From the NCBI GenBank assembly GCA_037176705.1, contig JBAWUJ010000040.1, forward strand, positions 372,001 to 436,000: a DNA stretch of 64,000 nucleotides. The letters are read 5' to 3'. Of this stretch, positions 12,401-25,700 are shown one piece after another; positions within the stretch are counted from its first letter, which is position 1, and each line of letters starts with the position of its first letter. The notes under the pieces are model-generated. The model saw nothing but the letters and a program-made list of their open reading frames with translations. It made no database searches and was not told where the DNA came from. The stretch comes from Molossus alvarezi (lineage: Eukaryota; Chordata; Mammalia; Chiroptera; Molossidae). Made by a program: the position numbers and the translations under genes.

Positions 12401-15064
12401 GTTTTATCCATGGAACACTAGCTAGTTCCTTCCATGCAACACTAAATAGATCCTTCCATTGAACATTAAGTACTCTCTTTCATGGAACACTATGTAGTTC
12501 CATCTATGGATCACTAGTTAGTTCCTTCCATGAAACACTAGCAAGTTCCGTCTATTAAATACTAAGTAGTACTTTCCATGGAACACTAACTAGTTCCTTC
12601 CAAGGAACACAAACTAGTTTCTTTCAAGGGAACACTAAGTAGTTCCATCCATGGAACACTAAGTAGTTCCTTTTATGGAATACTAGTTGGTTCTAGCTAG
12701 TACCTTGCATTAAACACTATGTAGTTTTTTCCATGGAACACTAGCTAGTTCTTTCCATGGAACAGTAGCTAGTTTTTTCCATGGAACACTCAGTATCTTT
12801 TCTTATGGAACACTGGTTACTTTTTTCCATGGAACGCTAGTTACTTCCTTTCATGAAACCTTAAATAGTTTCTTCCATGGATAACTAGCTAGTTCCTTCT
12901 TGGAACATTAGCTAGTTTCTTCCATTAAACACTAGCTAGTTCACTCCATGGAACACTAGCTTGTTCCTTCAATGGATACTGGCTAGTTAATTCCGGGGAA
13001 TACTAGCTAGTTCCTTCCCTGAAACACTAACTAGTTCCTTTTCTAGAAAACTAAGTAGTTTTTTCACTGGAAGCCTAAATAATTCCTTACATGCAACACT
13101 AAGTAGTTTCTTCCATGGAACACTAGCTAGTTTTTTTTCATGGAACACTAAGTATTTCTTTACATGAAAAGCTAGGTACTTCATTCAATGGAACACTAAC
13201 TTGTTCCGTTCATGGAGAACTAACTTGTTCCTTCCATGGAAACTAAGTAGTTCTTTCCATGGAACACTAAGTAGCTCCTTTCCTAAAACACTAGCTATTT
13301 CCTTCCCTGGATCTAGGTAGTTCATTCCCTGGAACACTAACTACTATCTTCTCTGGAACACTAAATAGTTACTACCCAGAAATACTAAATATTTCCTTTC
13401 CTAGGAAACTAGCTAGTTCCTTCCATGGCACATTAAGTACTTACTTCAATGAAACCAAAAGTAGTTTCTTCCATGGAAAACTAGCTAGTTCGTTCAATAG
13501 AAAACTATATAATATCTTGCATGGAACTCTAACTAGTTTCTTCCATGGAACACTAACTAGTTACTTCCATGGAGCAGTAAGTAGTTTTTTCCATGAAACA
13601 CTAAGGAGTTTCTCCCATGGAACACTATCAAGTTTCTTCCAAGGAACACTAACTAGTTTATTCCAAGGAACATAAAGTAGTCGCTTCCGTGAAACATTAA
13701 GTAGTTCCATCCATGGAACACTAAGTAGTTCCTCCATGGAACACTAGCTTGTTTTATCCATGGAACACTAAGTAGTTCCTTCCATGCAACACTAGCTAGT
13801 TCCTTCCATGGAACAATAGCTAGTTCCTTTCATGGAACACTAAGTAGTTGCTTCCATGGAACAGTATCTAGGTCTTTTCATGGAACAATAGCTAGTTCTT
13901 TCCATGGAACACTACCTTATTCATTCCATGGAAAACTAAGTAATTTTATCCATGAAACACTAGCTAGAACTTTCCATGAAACACTAAGTAGTTCCCTTCA
14001 TTAAACACTAGTTAGTTGCTTCCCTGGAAAACTTCGTAGTTTTTTGCATGGAACATAAGCTAAATCCTTCCATGGAACACAAGCTAGTTTCTTTCATGGA
14101 AAACTAAGTCCTTCCTTCCATGAAACACTAGCTACTTTTTTTTCATGGAACACTACCTAGTTTCCTCCTCAGAACACTAAGTATTTTATCGGTGGAACAC
14201 AACATAGTTTCTTCTAGGAACACCAGCTGGTTGCTTCCATGGAACACTAGCTGGTTTTTGCCATGGAACTCTAAGTAATTCCTTCCATGAAACACTAAGT
14301 AGTCCCTTCCACGGGACACGAGCTAGTTCCTTCCATGGACATTAGCTACTTCAATCCATGGAACACTAGGTAGTTCCTTGCATGAAACACTATCTAGTTC
14401 CTTCCATAGACCCTAAGTAATTCCTTCCATGGAACACTAAGTAGTGCCTTCCGTGGAACACTAGCTAGTTCCTTTCATGGTTCACTAGCTATTTCCTTCC
14501 ATGGAACACTAGCTAGTTCTTTCCATGATACACTAAGTAGTTTCTACCATGGAACACTAGCTAGTTTATTCCATGTAACAATATTTAGTTCCTTCCATTG
14601 AACACCAGCCAGTTCCTTCCATGGAACACCAGCTAGTTTCTTTGATGGGACACGAGCTAGTTCCATCCATGTAACACTAAGTAGATTTTTCCATGTAACA
14701 CTACGTTGTTCCTTACATGGAACACTAGGTAGATTTATTCAAGGGACACTAGCTAGGTCCTTCCATGGAACAACGTAGTTCCTTCCATGGAACACTAGCG
14801 AGTTCTTTCCATGGAACAATAGCTAGTTCCTTTATGGAACAACAAGTACTTCCTTCCATGGAACACCAAGTATTTCCTTCCATGTAACACTAACTAGTTC
14901 CTTCAATGGAGCACTAGATAGTTCCTTCCATGGGACACTAGATAGTTCCTTCCATGGAACACTAGCTAGTTTCTCCTTGGAAATCCAGCCAAGTCCTTCC
15001 ATGGAACACTAGCATATTCCTTCCATGGAAGACTAAAGAGTTCCTTTCATGGAACACTAGCTAG

Positions 15065-15345
15065 TTCCTTCCTTAAAACAATAAGTAGTTTCTTCCATTG
15101 AACACTAAGTAGTTCCCTCCATGGAACACTAAGTAGGTCCCTCCATGGAACACTAGCTATATTTATCCATGGAATACAGTAATTCCCTTTAAGGAACTCT
15201 TCGTAGTTCCTTCTATGTACACTAGCAGGTTCCTTCCATAGATCACTACCTGGTTTCTTCCTCAGAAAACTATGTACTTCCTTCCATGGAACATTAAATA
15301 TTACCATTCATAGAACAATAGCTTGTTCCTTCAATGGAATACTAA
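15065..15345 (+). repeat. Higher-order block A, left-block copy
   Basis: Ordered markers: TTAAAACAATAAGTAG, GTTCCCTCC, GTAGGTCCCTCC, AGCTATATTTATCC, then the one-base-deleted unit TATGTACACTAGCAGG at 15,214, and finally ACCATTCATAGAAC and TTCAATGG. The same order is found at 36.4-36.8, 43.4-43.7 and 46.9-47.2 kb in the right block. This copy ties the left and right plus-strand blocks to a common ancestor. Confidence 0.65.
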
Positions 15346-18300
15346 GTAGTTTCTTCCTGGAAACACTAAGAAGTTCCTTGTATGGAACACTAGCTTGTTT
15401 CTTCCATGGAACTCAAGCTAGTTCCTTCCATGGAACATTAGGTAGTTCCTTCCATAACAGTAAGTAGTTCCTTGCACGGAACACCAATTAGTTCCGTCCA
15501 TGGAACACTAGCTAGGTCCTTCCATGACACACTAAGTAGTTTTTTCCATGAAACACTAGTTAGTTCCTTCCATGGGAAACTAGTTAGCTTCTTCCATGGG
15601 ACACTAGCTAGTTCCTTCCATGGAAACCTAGCTGGTTCTATCCATGTGACACTAGCTAGTTACTTCCTGGGAAACTAGCTAGTTTCTGCCATGGTACACT
15701 AGCTAGTTCCTCTCTTGGGACACTATCTCGTTCCAACTTGGGACAGCAGCTAGTTCCTTCCATGGGACCCTAGCTGATTTCATCCATGGGACACAAGCTA
15801 GTTCCTTCAATAGAAAACTAGCTAGTTTCTACCATGGGACACTAGCTAGTTCCTTCCATGTGACTCTAGATAGTTCATTCCATGGGAAACTAGATAGTTT
15901 TTTCCATAAAACACAAGATAATTCCTTCCATGGAACACTATATAGTTCCTTCCTTGGAACACTAGCTAGTTCCTACCATGGAACAATAGCTATGTACTTA
16001 AATGGAACACTAGCTAGGTCCTTCCGTGGAACACTACCTAGGTCCTTCCTTTGAACCCTAGCTACCTCCTTCCATAGAATCCTAGCTAGTCCCTTCCATA
16101 GAACACTAAGTATTTTCTTTCCTGGAACACTAGCTAATTCTTCCATGGAACACTAAGTAGTCCCTTCCATTCAAGACTAAGTAGTTCCTTCCATGGAACT
16201 CTAGCTAGTATCTCTCATGGAATACTGAGTAGTTACTTCCATGGAACAATAAGTGGTTCCTTCCATGAAACACTACATACCTGCTTCCATGGAACACTAG
16301 CTAGGTCCTTCCATGGGGCATTAAATTGTTCCTTCCATGGAACACTTAGTAGTTCCTTCCATGAAACACTAGTTAATTCCTTCCACGGAACACTAGCTAG
16401 TGTTTTCCAGAGAACACTAGCTAGTTTCTTCCAAGGTATACAAAGTAGTTTCTTCCATGGAACACTAGTCAGGTCTTTCCATGGAATCCTAGGTATTTCC
16501 TTCCATGGACCACTAAGTATTTCCTTCCATGGAACACTAACTAGTTCCTTCCATGGAACACTAGCTAGGTCCTTCCATAGAACACTACCTAGTACCATCC
16601 ATGGAACACTCATTAGATATATCCATGGAACATAAACTAGTTCTTTCCATGCAACAATATTTAGATAATTCCATGAAACACGAGCTAGTTCCTTCCATGA
16701 AACACAAGCTAATTTCTGACATGAAACCCTAGCTAGTTCTTTTTATGGAACATTAAGTATTTCCTTCCATGGAACACTAGCTAGTTCCTTCCATGGGACT
16801 CTAAGTAGTTCTTTCCATGGAACACTAGCTAATTCCTTCCTTGTAACACTATCTAGTGTTTTTTAGAGAACACTACCTAGGTCCTTTCATGGAACACTAG
16901 CTAATTCCTTCCATGGAACACTAGCTTGTTTCTTCCACCATACACTAAATATTTCCTTCCATGTAACACTAGTTAATTTCTTCTATGGAAAACTAGCTAG
17001 TGCCTTCCAGAAAACACTAGCTAGATTCTTCCATTGAACACTAACTAGTTGTTCCATGGAACACTAACTAGGTCTTTCCATGGAACACTAGTTAGTTTAT
17101 TCCATGGAACACTAAGTAGCTCCTTCCATGGAACACTAGCTATTTCCTTCCATGGAACACTATCTAGTTACTTCCATGGAACATTTGCTAGTTCCTTCCA
17201 TGGAACACTAAGTAGTTCTTTTCATGAAACTCTAGCTAGATTTTTCAATGGAACACTAGCTTTTTATTCCATGGAACACTAGAGGGTTCCTTCCATGGGA
17301 CATTAAGTAGTTTTTTCAATGGAACACTAAGTAGTTCGTTCCATGGAACACGAAGTAGTTCTTTCAATGGAACATTAACTAGTTCCTTTTATGGAACACA
17401 ATCTAGTTCTTTCCATTGAACACTAGCTAGTTACTTCCAGGAACACTTGCTAGGTACTTTCATGGAATACTACCGAGTTCTTTTCATGGACATTAAATAG
17501 TTCCATTTATGGATCATAAATTAGTTCCTTTCATAAAACATTATCTAGATAAATCCATGAAACATTAGCTAGTTCCTTCCATAAAACACTAGCTAGTTCT
17601 TTTCCTGAAACCCTAGCTAATTCCTTCCATGGAACCCTAGCTAGTACCTTCCATGGAACACTAGCAAGGTTTTTCCATGGAACACTAGGTAGGTTTTTAC
17701 ATGGAACACTAAGTAGTTCTTTTCATGGAACACGAGCTAGTTTCTTCCATGAAACACTAGCTAGTTTTTGCATTGAACACCAAGAAATTTTTTACATGGA
17801 ACACTAGCTAGGTCATTCCATGGAGCACTAAGTACTTCCATTAATGGAACTCTAGCTACTTCCTTCCATGGAACACTAACTAGTTCCTTCCATAGAACTC
17901 TCGTTCGTTCCATACATGGAACACTGCGTGCTTTTTTCCATGGAACCCAGGTATTTCCTTCCATGGAACACTAACTAGTTTTTTCCATAGAACACTAGCT
18001 AGTTCCTTCCAAGGAACACTAGCCAGTTCTTCCATTGAACACAAATTAGTTTCATCCAGGGAACACTAAGTAGTTTCTTCCTTTGAACATTCCCTAGTTC
18101 CTTCCATGGAACACTAAGTAGTATTTTCCATGGAACACGTGCTAGTTCCTTCCTTGGAACACTAGCTAGTTCCTTCCATCGTAAACTAATTATTTCCTTC
18201 AATGGAACACTTGCTATTTCCTTCCATGGAACACTAATTAGTTTCTTCATTCCACACTTAGTAGTTACTTCCATTGAACACTAGCTAATTCCTTGCATGG

Positions 18301-18734
18301 AACACTAGCTAGTGACTTCCAGAGAACACTAGCTAGTTTCTTCCATGGAACACTAAGTAGTACTAGGTAGTACTTTCCCTGGAACACTAGCTAGTTCCTT
18401 CCATAGAATACTATGTAGTTCTTTCCATGTAACACTAAGTAGTTCCTTCCATGGAAGAGTAAGTATATTCTACCATGGTACACTAGCTAGTTTCTTCCTT
18501 GTATCCCTAAGTATTTCTTTCCATGGAACACTAGGTAGTTACTTCCATGGAACACTAGCAGGTTCCTACCATGGAACACCAAGTATTTCTTTCCATTAAA
18601 AACTAGGTAGTGACCTCCATGGAACACTACCGAGTTTTTTCCATGGAACACTAAGTAGTTCCTTTTATGTAACACTAAGTAATTTTTTCCAGGGAACACT
18701 AGCTAGTTTCTTCCATGGAACACTAACTAATTTC

Positions 18735-18778
18735 TTTTATGTAACACAAACTATGTAACTACGTAGTGTTCCATGGAA
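18735..18778. other. Left orientation-switch junction in the satellite
   Basis: Plus-oriented units end with a degenerate unit at 18,735-18,757, and minus-oriented units begin immediately afterwards. The junction contains a perfect 10-base palindrome, ACTACGTAGT, at 18,758-18,767. Distance between neighbouring CATG-type dyad centres is about 34 bases here instead of 24, so the phase is broken exactly at the switch. Confidence 0.85.
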
Positions 18779-20159
18779 GGAACTAGCAATTGTTTTATGG
18801 AAGGTACTAGCTAGTGTTTCAGGGAAGAAACTACTTAGTGTTCCATGGAAAACACAAGCTAGTGTTTTATGGATGGAACTACTTAATGTTCCTTGGAAGA
18901 GACTACTTTGTGTTTTCTGGAAGGAACTAGCTAGTGTTTCTTGGAAGGAACTAGATAGTGTTCCATGGGAGGAAATCCTTAGTGTTTCTTGGAAGGAACT
19001 ACTTAATGCTCCATGGAAGGAACTAGTTAGTGTTCCATGAAGGAACTAGCTTGTGTAACATGGAAGAAACTAGCTTGTGTTCCATGGAAGAAAGTAGCTA
19101 GTGTTCCATGGAAGGAAGTACTTGGTGTTCCATGGAAAGAATTAGCTACTGTTCCATGAAAGAAACCAGCTAGTTTTTCAAGGAAGTAACTAGCTAGATA
19201 GTTATGGGAGGAAATGCTTAGTCTTCCATTGAAGGAAATACATAGAGTTTTATTGACAGAACTAATTAGTGTTCCATGGAAGGAACTACTTAGGGTTCCA
19301 TTGAGAGAACTACTTAGGTTTTAGTGTAAAAAAATAGCTACTGTTCCATCAAAGGAACTATCTAGTGTTCCATGGAAGAAACTAGCTAGTGTTTCATGGA
19401 AAAAATTAGCTAGTGTTCCAGGGAAGAAACTACTTAGTGTTACAAGGAAGGAACTAGTTTGTGTTACATGGTAGGAATTACTTAGTTTTCCACGGACGGA
19501 AGTAGCAAGTGTTTCATGGAATGAATTACTTAGTTTTCCATAGAAGAAAATACTTAGTGTTCCAAGGAAGAAACTGGCTAGTGTTCCAAGGAAGGAACTA
19601 CTTAGGGTAGCATGGAAAAAATTAGCTAGTGTTCCATGGAAAGAACTAGCTAGTGTTCCTAGGAAAAGGCTACTTAGTGCATAATGGAAAAAACTACTTG
19701 GTTTTCCATGGAAGGAACTAGCTAGAGTTCCACAGAAGTAACTAGCTAGTGTTCCATTGAAGGAACTAGCTAGAAATAGCTAGTGTTCCATGGAAGAAAC
19801 TCCTTAGTTTTTTATGGAAGGAACTCGTTAATGTTTCATGGAAAGAACTACTTAGTATTCCATGGAAGAATCTAGCTAGTGTTCAATGGAAGGAACTAGC
19901 TAGTGTTCCATGGAAGGGACTACTTAGTGTTCAATGAAAAAAAAAATTGTGTAATGAAAGAAACTGGCTAGTGTTCCATGGAAGGAACTAGTTGGTGTTC
20001 TATGGAAGAAACTACATCGTGTTCCATGGAAGGAAGAAGCAAGATTTCCATGGAAAAAACTCCTTAGGTTTTATGAGTGTAGCTACTTAATGTTCCATGG
20101 AAGAATCTATTTAGTGTTCCAGGAAAAATACTAGTTAGTGTTCCAGAAAAAGAACTGCT

Positions 20160-20420
20160 GAGTGTTCCAGAGAAAAAACTTGTTAGTGTTTCAGGAAAAA
20201 AACTAACTAGTATCCCATGGAAGAAACAGGTAATGTTTTATGGAAGGAACTAGCTAGTGTTCCATGAAAGGAAATATCTAGTGTTCCATGGAAGGGACTA
20301 GCTAGTGTTCCAGGGAAAGAACTACATAGTGTTCTAGAGAAGGATCTTGTTAATGTTCCAGGGAAAAAACTAGCTAGTGTCCCATGAAAGAAACAGGTAA
20401 TGTTTTATGGAAGGAACTAC
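20160..20420 (-). repeat. 167-bp (7-unit) local duplication
   Basis: The variant string AAACAGGTAATGTTTTATGG occurs at 20,224 and 20,391, preceded in both cases by a CTTGTTA(A/G)TGTT unit and an AAAAAACTA unit. The spacing of 167 bases is close to seven units. Confidence 0.6.
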
Positions 20421-20818
20421 TTAGTGTTCCATGGAAGGAACTAGCTAATGTTCCATGGAAGAAACTACTTAGTTTTCCATGTATGAAACTACTTAATGTT
20501 CCATGAAAGAGACCACTTTGTGTTCCATGGAAGAAAGTAGCTAGTGTTTCATGGAAGAATGTAGCAAGTGTTCCATGGAAGGAACTAGCTAGTGTTCCAT
20601 GGAAGAAACTAGCTTGTGTTCCATGGACAATACTAGCCAGTGTTCTATGAAATGAACTACTTAGTGTTTCAAGTAAGGAAGTACTTGGTGTTCCATGGAA
20701 GGAAACAGCTAGTTTTCCATGGAAGAAACCACCTAGATTTTGTGGAAGGAACCAGCTAGTTAGCCATCGGAGGAACTACTTAGTGTTCAATGGAAGGAAC
20801 TACATAGTTCTAGTTTGT

Positions 20819-22730
20819 ATTCCATGGAATGAACATCATATTGTTTTATGGAAGAAACTAACTAGTGTTCTATGGGATGATCTATCTAGTGGTCCATAAA
20901 ATAAAGTATTTATTGTTCCATGGATGCCACCACTTAGTGTTCCATGGAAGAAACAAGCTAATGTTCCATGAAAATATCTGGCTAGTGTTACATAGAAGGA
21001 ACTACTTAGTGTTCTATGGAAGGAACTACTTAGTGTTCCATGGAAGGAACTAACTCGTGTTCCATGGAAGGAACTAGCTCGTGTTCCATGTAAAGAACTA
21101 TCTAGTGTTCTATGGAAGGTACTATCTAGTTTTTCATGGAAGGAACTAGCTTGTATTTCATGGAAGGTACTAGTTCGTGTTCCAGGAGAGATACTACTTA
21201 TTGTTCCATGGTAGGAACTAGGTAGTGTTCCATGAAAGAAACAAATTATTGTGCCATGAACAAAACTACTTAATGTTTATGGAAGAAAGTAGTTAGTGTT
21301 CCCTGGAAGAAACTAGCTAGTGTTGCATGCAAGGAACTACTTAGTGCTCGTTGGAAGGAACTACTTAGTGTCCCATGTAAGGAACTAGCTAGTGTTCCAT
21401 GGAACAAACTATCTAGTATTTCATGGAAGAAACTAGCTAGCGTTCCATGAAAGGAATTAGATAGTGTTCCATTAGTAAGCTAGTTAGTGTTCCATGGAAG
21501 GAACTAACTAGTGTTCCATGGAAAAAAACTACGTAGTTTACCATGGAAAGAACTAGCTACTTTTCCATGGAAGAAACTACATAGTGTTGCATGGAAGAAA
21601 TTACTTAGTGTTCCATGGAAGGAACTAGCTAGGGTTCCATGGAAGGAGTTGGTTAGTGTTCCATGGTAAAAACTATAGTGTTCCATGGAAAATACTAGCT
21701 AGTGTTCCATAGAACTATCTAGCTAGTGTTAAATGGAATGAACAACATATTGTTCTATGGACGAAACTAACTAGTGTTATATGGAATGATCTAGCTAGTG
21801 GTCCATAAAATAAAATACTTAGTTTTCCGTGGATGACACCACTTAGTGTTTCATGGAAGAAACAACTACTGTTCCATGAAAATAACTGGCTAGTGTTCCA
21901 TAGAAGGAACTAGTTAATGTAACATGGAAGGAACTACTTAGTGTTCCATGGAGAAAACTAGTTACTTTTCCATGGAATGAACTAGCTAGTGTTCTATTGA
22001 AAGGACTAGCTAGTGTTCCATGGATGGTACTATCTAGTTTTTCATGGAAGGAACTAGCTAGTTTTTCATGGAAGAAACAAGTTATTGTGCCATGGAAAAA
22101 ACTACTTAGTGTTTATGGAAGAAACTAGTTAGTGTTCCATAGAAGAAACTAGCTAGGGTTGCATGCAAGGAACCAATTAGTGCTCATTGGAAGGAACTAC
22201 TTAGTGTCCCTTGTAGGATCTAGCTAGTGTTCCATGGAACAAACTATCTAGTGTTTTATAGAAAAAACTAGCTAGTGTTTCATGGAGGAAACTTGCTAGT
22301 GTTCCATGAAAGGAACTAGGTAGTGTTCCATGGAAGGAATTACGTAGTTTACCATGGAAGGAACTAGCTAGTTTTCCATGGAAGAAACTACGTAGTTTTG
22401 CATGGAAGGAATTACTTAGTGTTCCATTGAAGTAACTACCTAGTGTTCCTTGGAAGGAAGTAGCTAGGGTTCCATGGAAGGAGTTGGTTAGTGTTCCATG
22501 GTAGAAACTAGATAGTGTTCCATGGAAGAAACTAGCTAGTGTTCCATAGAAGTATCTAGCTAGTGTTCCATGGAATGAACAACATATTGTCCCATGGAAG
22601 GAACTAACTAGTGTTCTATGGAATGATCTAGCTACTGGCCATAAACTAAAATACTTAGTGTTCCATAAATGACACCACTTAGTGTTCCATGGAAGAAATA
22701 AGCTATTGTTCCATGAAAATAACTGGCTAC
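20819..22730 (-). repeat. Higher-order block B, three copies (minus)
   Basis: Reverse-complement copies of block B have anchors near 20,922 (GGATGCCACCACTT), 21,831 (GGATGACACCACTT) and 22,667. Each is flanked by GGTCCATAAAATAAA-type units, GGAATGATCTA units and a GAATGAACAACATATTGT-type unit. Spacings are about 909 and 836 bases, against 929 for the plus-strand pair. A partial fourth copy with AATGAACAACATATTTTTCC lies near 24,713. This is a tandem higher-order repeat of 35-38 units. Confidence 0.7.
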
Positions 22731-25700
22731 TGTTAGATAGAAGGAACTAGTTAGTGTTCCATGGAAAGAACTACTTGGTGTACCATGAAAAAAACTAGTG
22801 TTTCATTGAAGAAACTACCTAGTGTTGCATGTAAGGAATTACTTAGTGTTTCATGGAAGAAACTAGCTAGTGTTCCAGGGAAGAAACTACTTAGTGTTAC
22901 CGGGAAGAAATTAGCTTGTGATCTACGGAATGAACTTGCCAGTGATCCATGGAAGAAAGTACTTGTTGTTCCATGGAAGGGACTACGTAGTGTTGCATGG
23001 AAGGAACTAGCTAGTGTTCCATGTAGAACACTACATAGTGTTCCATGGAGGGAACTAGCTAGTGTTCTATGGAAGGAACTACTTAGTGTTCCATGGAAGA
23101 AACTACTTATTGTTCAATGGAAGGAACTAGGTAGTGTTCCTTGGAATGAACTAGCTACTGTTCCATGGAAGGAACTAGCTAGTGTTCCATGGAAGAAACT
23201 ACTTAGTGTTCCGTGGAAAAAACTACTTAGTGTTTAATAAAGGTACTAGCTAGATCAAGCTAGTGTTCCATAAAAGAAACTACTTAGTGTTGTAAGGAAG
23301 GAACTATTTATTGTTCAATGGAAGGAACTAGCTTTTGTTCCTTGGAAGAAACTAGCTAGTGTTCCATGAAAGGAACTACTTAGTGTTCCATGGAAGGAGT
23401 GTTCCATGGAAGGAACTACTTAGTGTTCTATGGAAGGCACAACAAGCGTTCCATGGAAGGAACATGCCAATGTTTTTTGGAAGGAACTAGCTAGTGGTCG
23501 AAAGTTGGGATACTTAGTGTTTCTGTGAACAAATTACCTAGTGTTTTAGGTAAGGATTTAGATAGTGTTCCAGGGAAGAAACTAGTTAGAGTTCCAGGAA
23601 AAAACAAGCCAGTGTTCCATGGAAGGACTTGCTGGTGTTCCATTGAAGGAACTAGCTAGTGTTCCATGGCAGAAACTGCTTAATGTTCCATTAAAGAAAC
23701 TAACTAGTGTGCCATGGAAGCAAAAACATAATGTTCCATGGAAGGAACTACTTATTGTTCCATGGATGGAACTACTTACTTTTCCATGGAAGAAACTAGC
23801 TACTGTTCTATGGAAGGAAATAGTTAGTAATCCATGGAAAGAACTGGTAGGTATTCCATGGAAATAACTGCTTCCTGTTCTATGGAAGAGAGTAGCTAGG
23901 GTTTCATGGCGGAAACTAGCTAGTGTATCATGGAAAGAACTCGCTAATATTTCTTGAAAAAACTACTAAGTGTTCCATAGAAGAAACTACTTAGTGTTCC
24001 ATGGAAGGAACTATATAGTGTACCATGGAAAGAACTGGCTAGTGTTCCATGAAAGTATGACTTAGTGTTCCATGGAAGAAATAAGCTAGTGTTCCAGGGC
24101 TGGAAGTAGCTAGTGTTCCATGGAAGAAACTAGCTAGTTTTCCACGGAAAGAAGTACTTAGTGTTCCATTGAAGGAATTAGCTAGTTTTCTATGGAAGGT
24201 GCTAGGTAGTGTTCCATGGAAGGAAGTAGGTAGTAATCCATGGAAGTAACTAGCTAGTGTTCCATTGAAAGAACTACTCAGTGTTCCATGGAAGAAATTA
24301 CTTAGTTCCATGGAAGGAACTAACTAGTGTTCCATGTATATAACTTGGTAATGTTCCTTGGAAGGAACTTCTTAGTGTTCCATGGAAGAAAACAGCTAGT
24401 GTTCCCTGAAAGGACCTACTTAGTGCTTCATAGAAAGAACTACTTAGTATTTCATGGAAAGAACTATCTAGTGTTCCATGGAAGAAACTAGCAAGTGTTC
24501 CATGGAAAGAACTACTTAGTGTTCCATGGAAGGAATTAGCTAATGTTCCAGAAAAGGAACTATCTAGTATTTCATGGAAGGAACTAGTAACTTGGAAGGA
24601 ACTACCAAGGGTTCCTTGGAAGGAGATGGTTAGTGTTCCATGGTAGAAACTAGATATTGTTTTATTGAAGAACTAGCTAGTGTTCCATAGAAGTATTTAG
24701 CTAGAGTTCCATAAAATGAACAACATATTTTTCCTTGGAAGGAACTAACTTGTGTTCCATGGAAGGAACCAGCTAGTGTTCCATGGAAAGAACTACTTCG
24801 TGTTCCATAGAAGGAATTAGCTGGTGTTCCATGGAAGAAATTAGCTAGCGTTCCATGGAAGGAAATAGCTAGTGTTCCATGGAAGTACTAAGTAGTGTTT
24901 CATGGAAAAACTACATAGTGTTCCATGAGAGAAACTAGTTTGTTTTCCAGGAAGGAACTACTTAGGGTTCAATTGTAGCAACTAGGTAGTGTTGCATGGA
25001 AGGAAAGAAATAATGTGTTATGGAAGTAATTACTTAGTGTTCCATGGAAGGAACTACATAGTGGTCCATGTTAGAATATAGCTAGAATTTTATGGAAGTA
25101 ACTAGTTAGTGTTCCGTGGTAGGAACTATTTATTTTTGCATGGAAAGAACTATTTAGTATTTTATGGAAGAAACTACTTAATGTTTCATGAAAGAAACTA
25201 GTTAGTGTTCCGTGGATGAAACTAACTAGAGTTCCTTGGAAGGAATTACTTACTGTTCCATTGAAGAAATTTGCTATGTTACATGGAAGAAACTAACTAG
25301 TGTTCCATGGAAAAAAATAGCTAGAGTTCTATGGAAAGAACTACTTAGTACTGCATGGCAGAAACTAGCTGGAGTTTTATGCAAGGAACATCTTAGTGTT
25401 CCATAGAAAAACTACTTTGTGTTCCATGGAAAGAACACCTTACTGTTCAATGGAAGAAACTAGCTAGTGTTCCATGGAAGGAGATAGTAAGTGTTCCATG
25501 GAAGAAACTAGCTCGTGTTCTTTTGAAGAAACTAGCTAGTGTTCCATGGAAACAATTAGGTAGAGTTCCATGGAAAGAAATACTAACTGTTCCATGGAAG
25601 AAACTAGCTGGAGTTCCATGGAAGGAGGTATTTAGTGTTCCATGAAAAAAAGTAGTAGTGTTCCATGGAAAAAATTAGTTCGTGTTCCTTGCAAAAAACT

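Larger units (their letters stand above)
7718..12740 (+). repeat. Three copies of a block with a partial-unit insertion
   Basis: An out-of-register insertion, CTTGTTCTAGCTAGTAC, interrupts the 24-bp phase at about 7,721, 11,280 and 12,686. Each time it is followed by a CATTAAACACTA unit and GTAGTTTTTTCC. An identical rare indel in identical unit context points to duplication of one ancestral block rather than independent events. Spacings are about 3.56 and 1.41 kb. Confidence 0.65.
1..18757 (+). repeat. 24-bp satellite array, left block, plus orientation
   Basis: Tandem array of a degenerate 24-bp unit. Read on this strand, a unit is TTCC, then the palindrome TTCCATGGAA, then CA, then CTAGCTAG or the variant CTAAGTAG. 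Nearly every unit differs from its neighbours by one to several substitutions, and indels of one to four bases occasionally break the phase. The consensus contains no CpG. No interspersed repeat interrupts the block. Diagnostic variants recur at ~335 bp, ~384 bp, ~0.93 kb and ~2 kb, which shows higher-order organisation. No satellite name is assigned because I do not recognise the unit. The block continues off the left edge of the window. Confidence 0.97.

Noticed and set aside
22761..23237. 158-codon open frame, and many similar ones between 1 and 50,380
   Set aside because: These are frames of the satellite (VPWKELAS, FHGTLASS or NYLVFHGR repeats) on either strand. They start and stop wherever a unit mutates.
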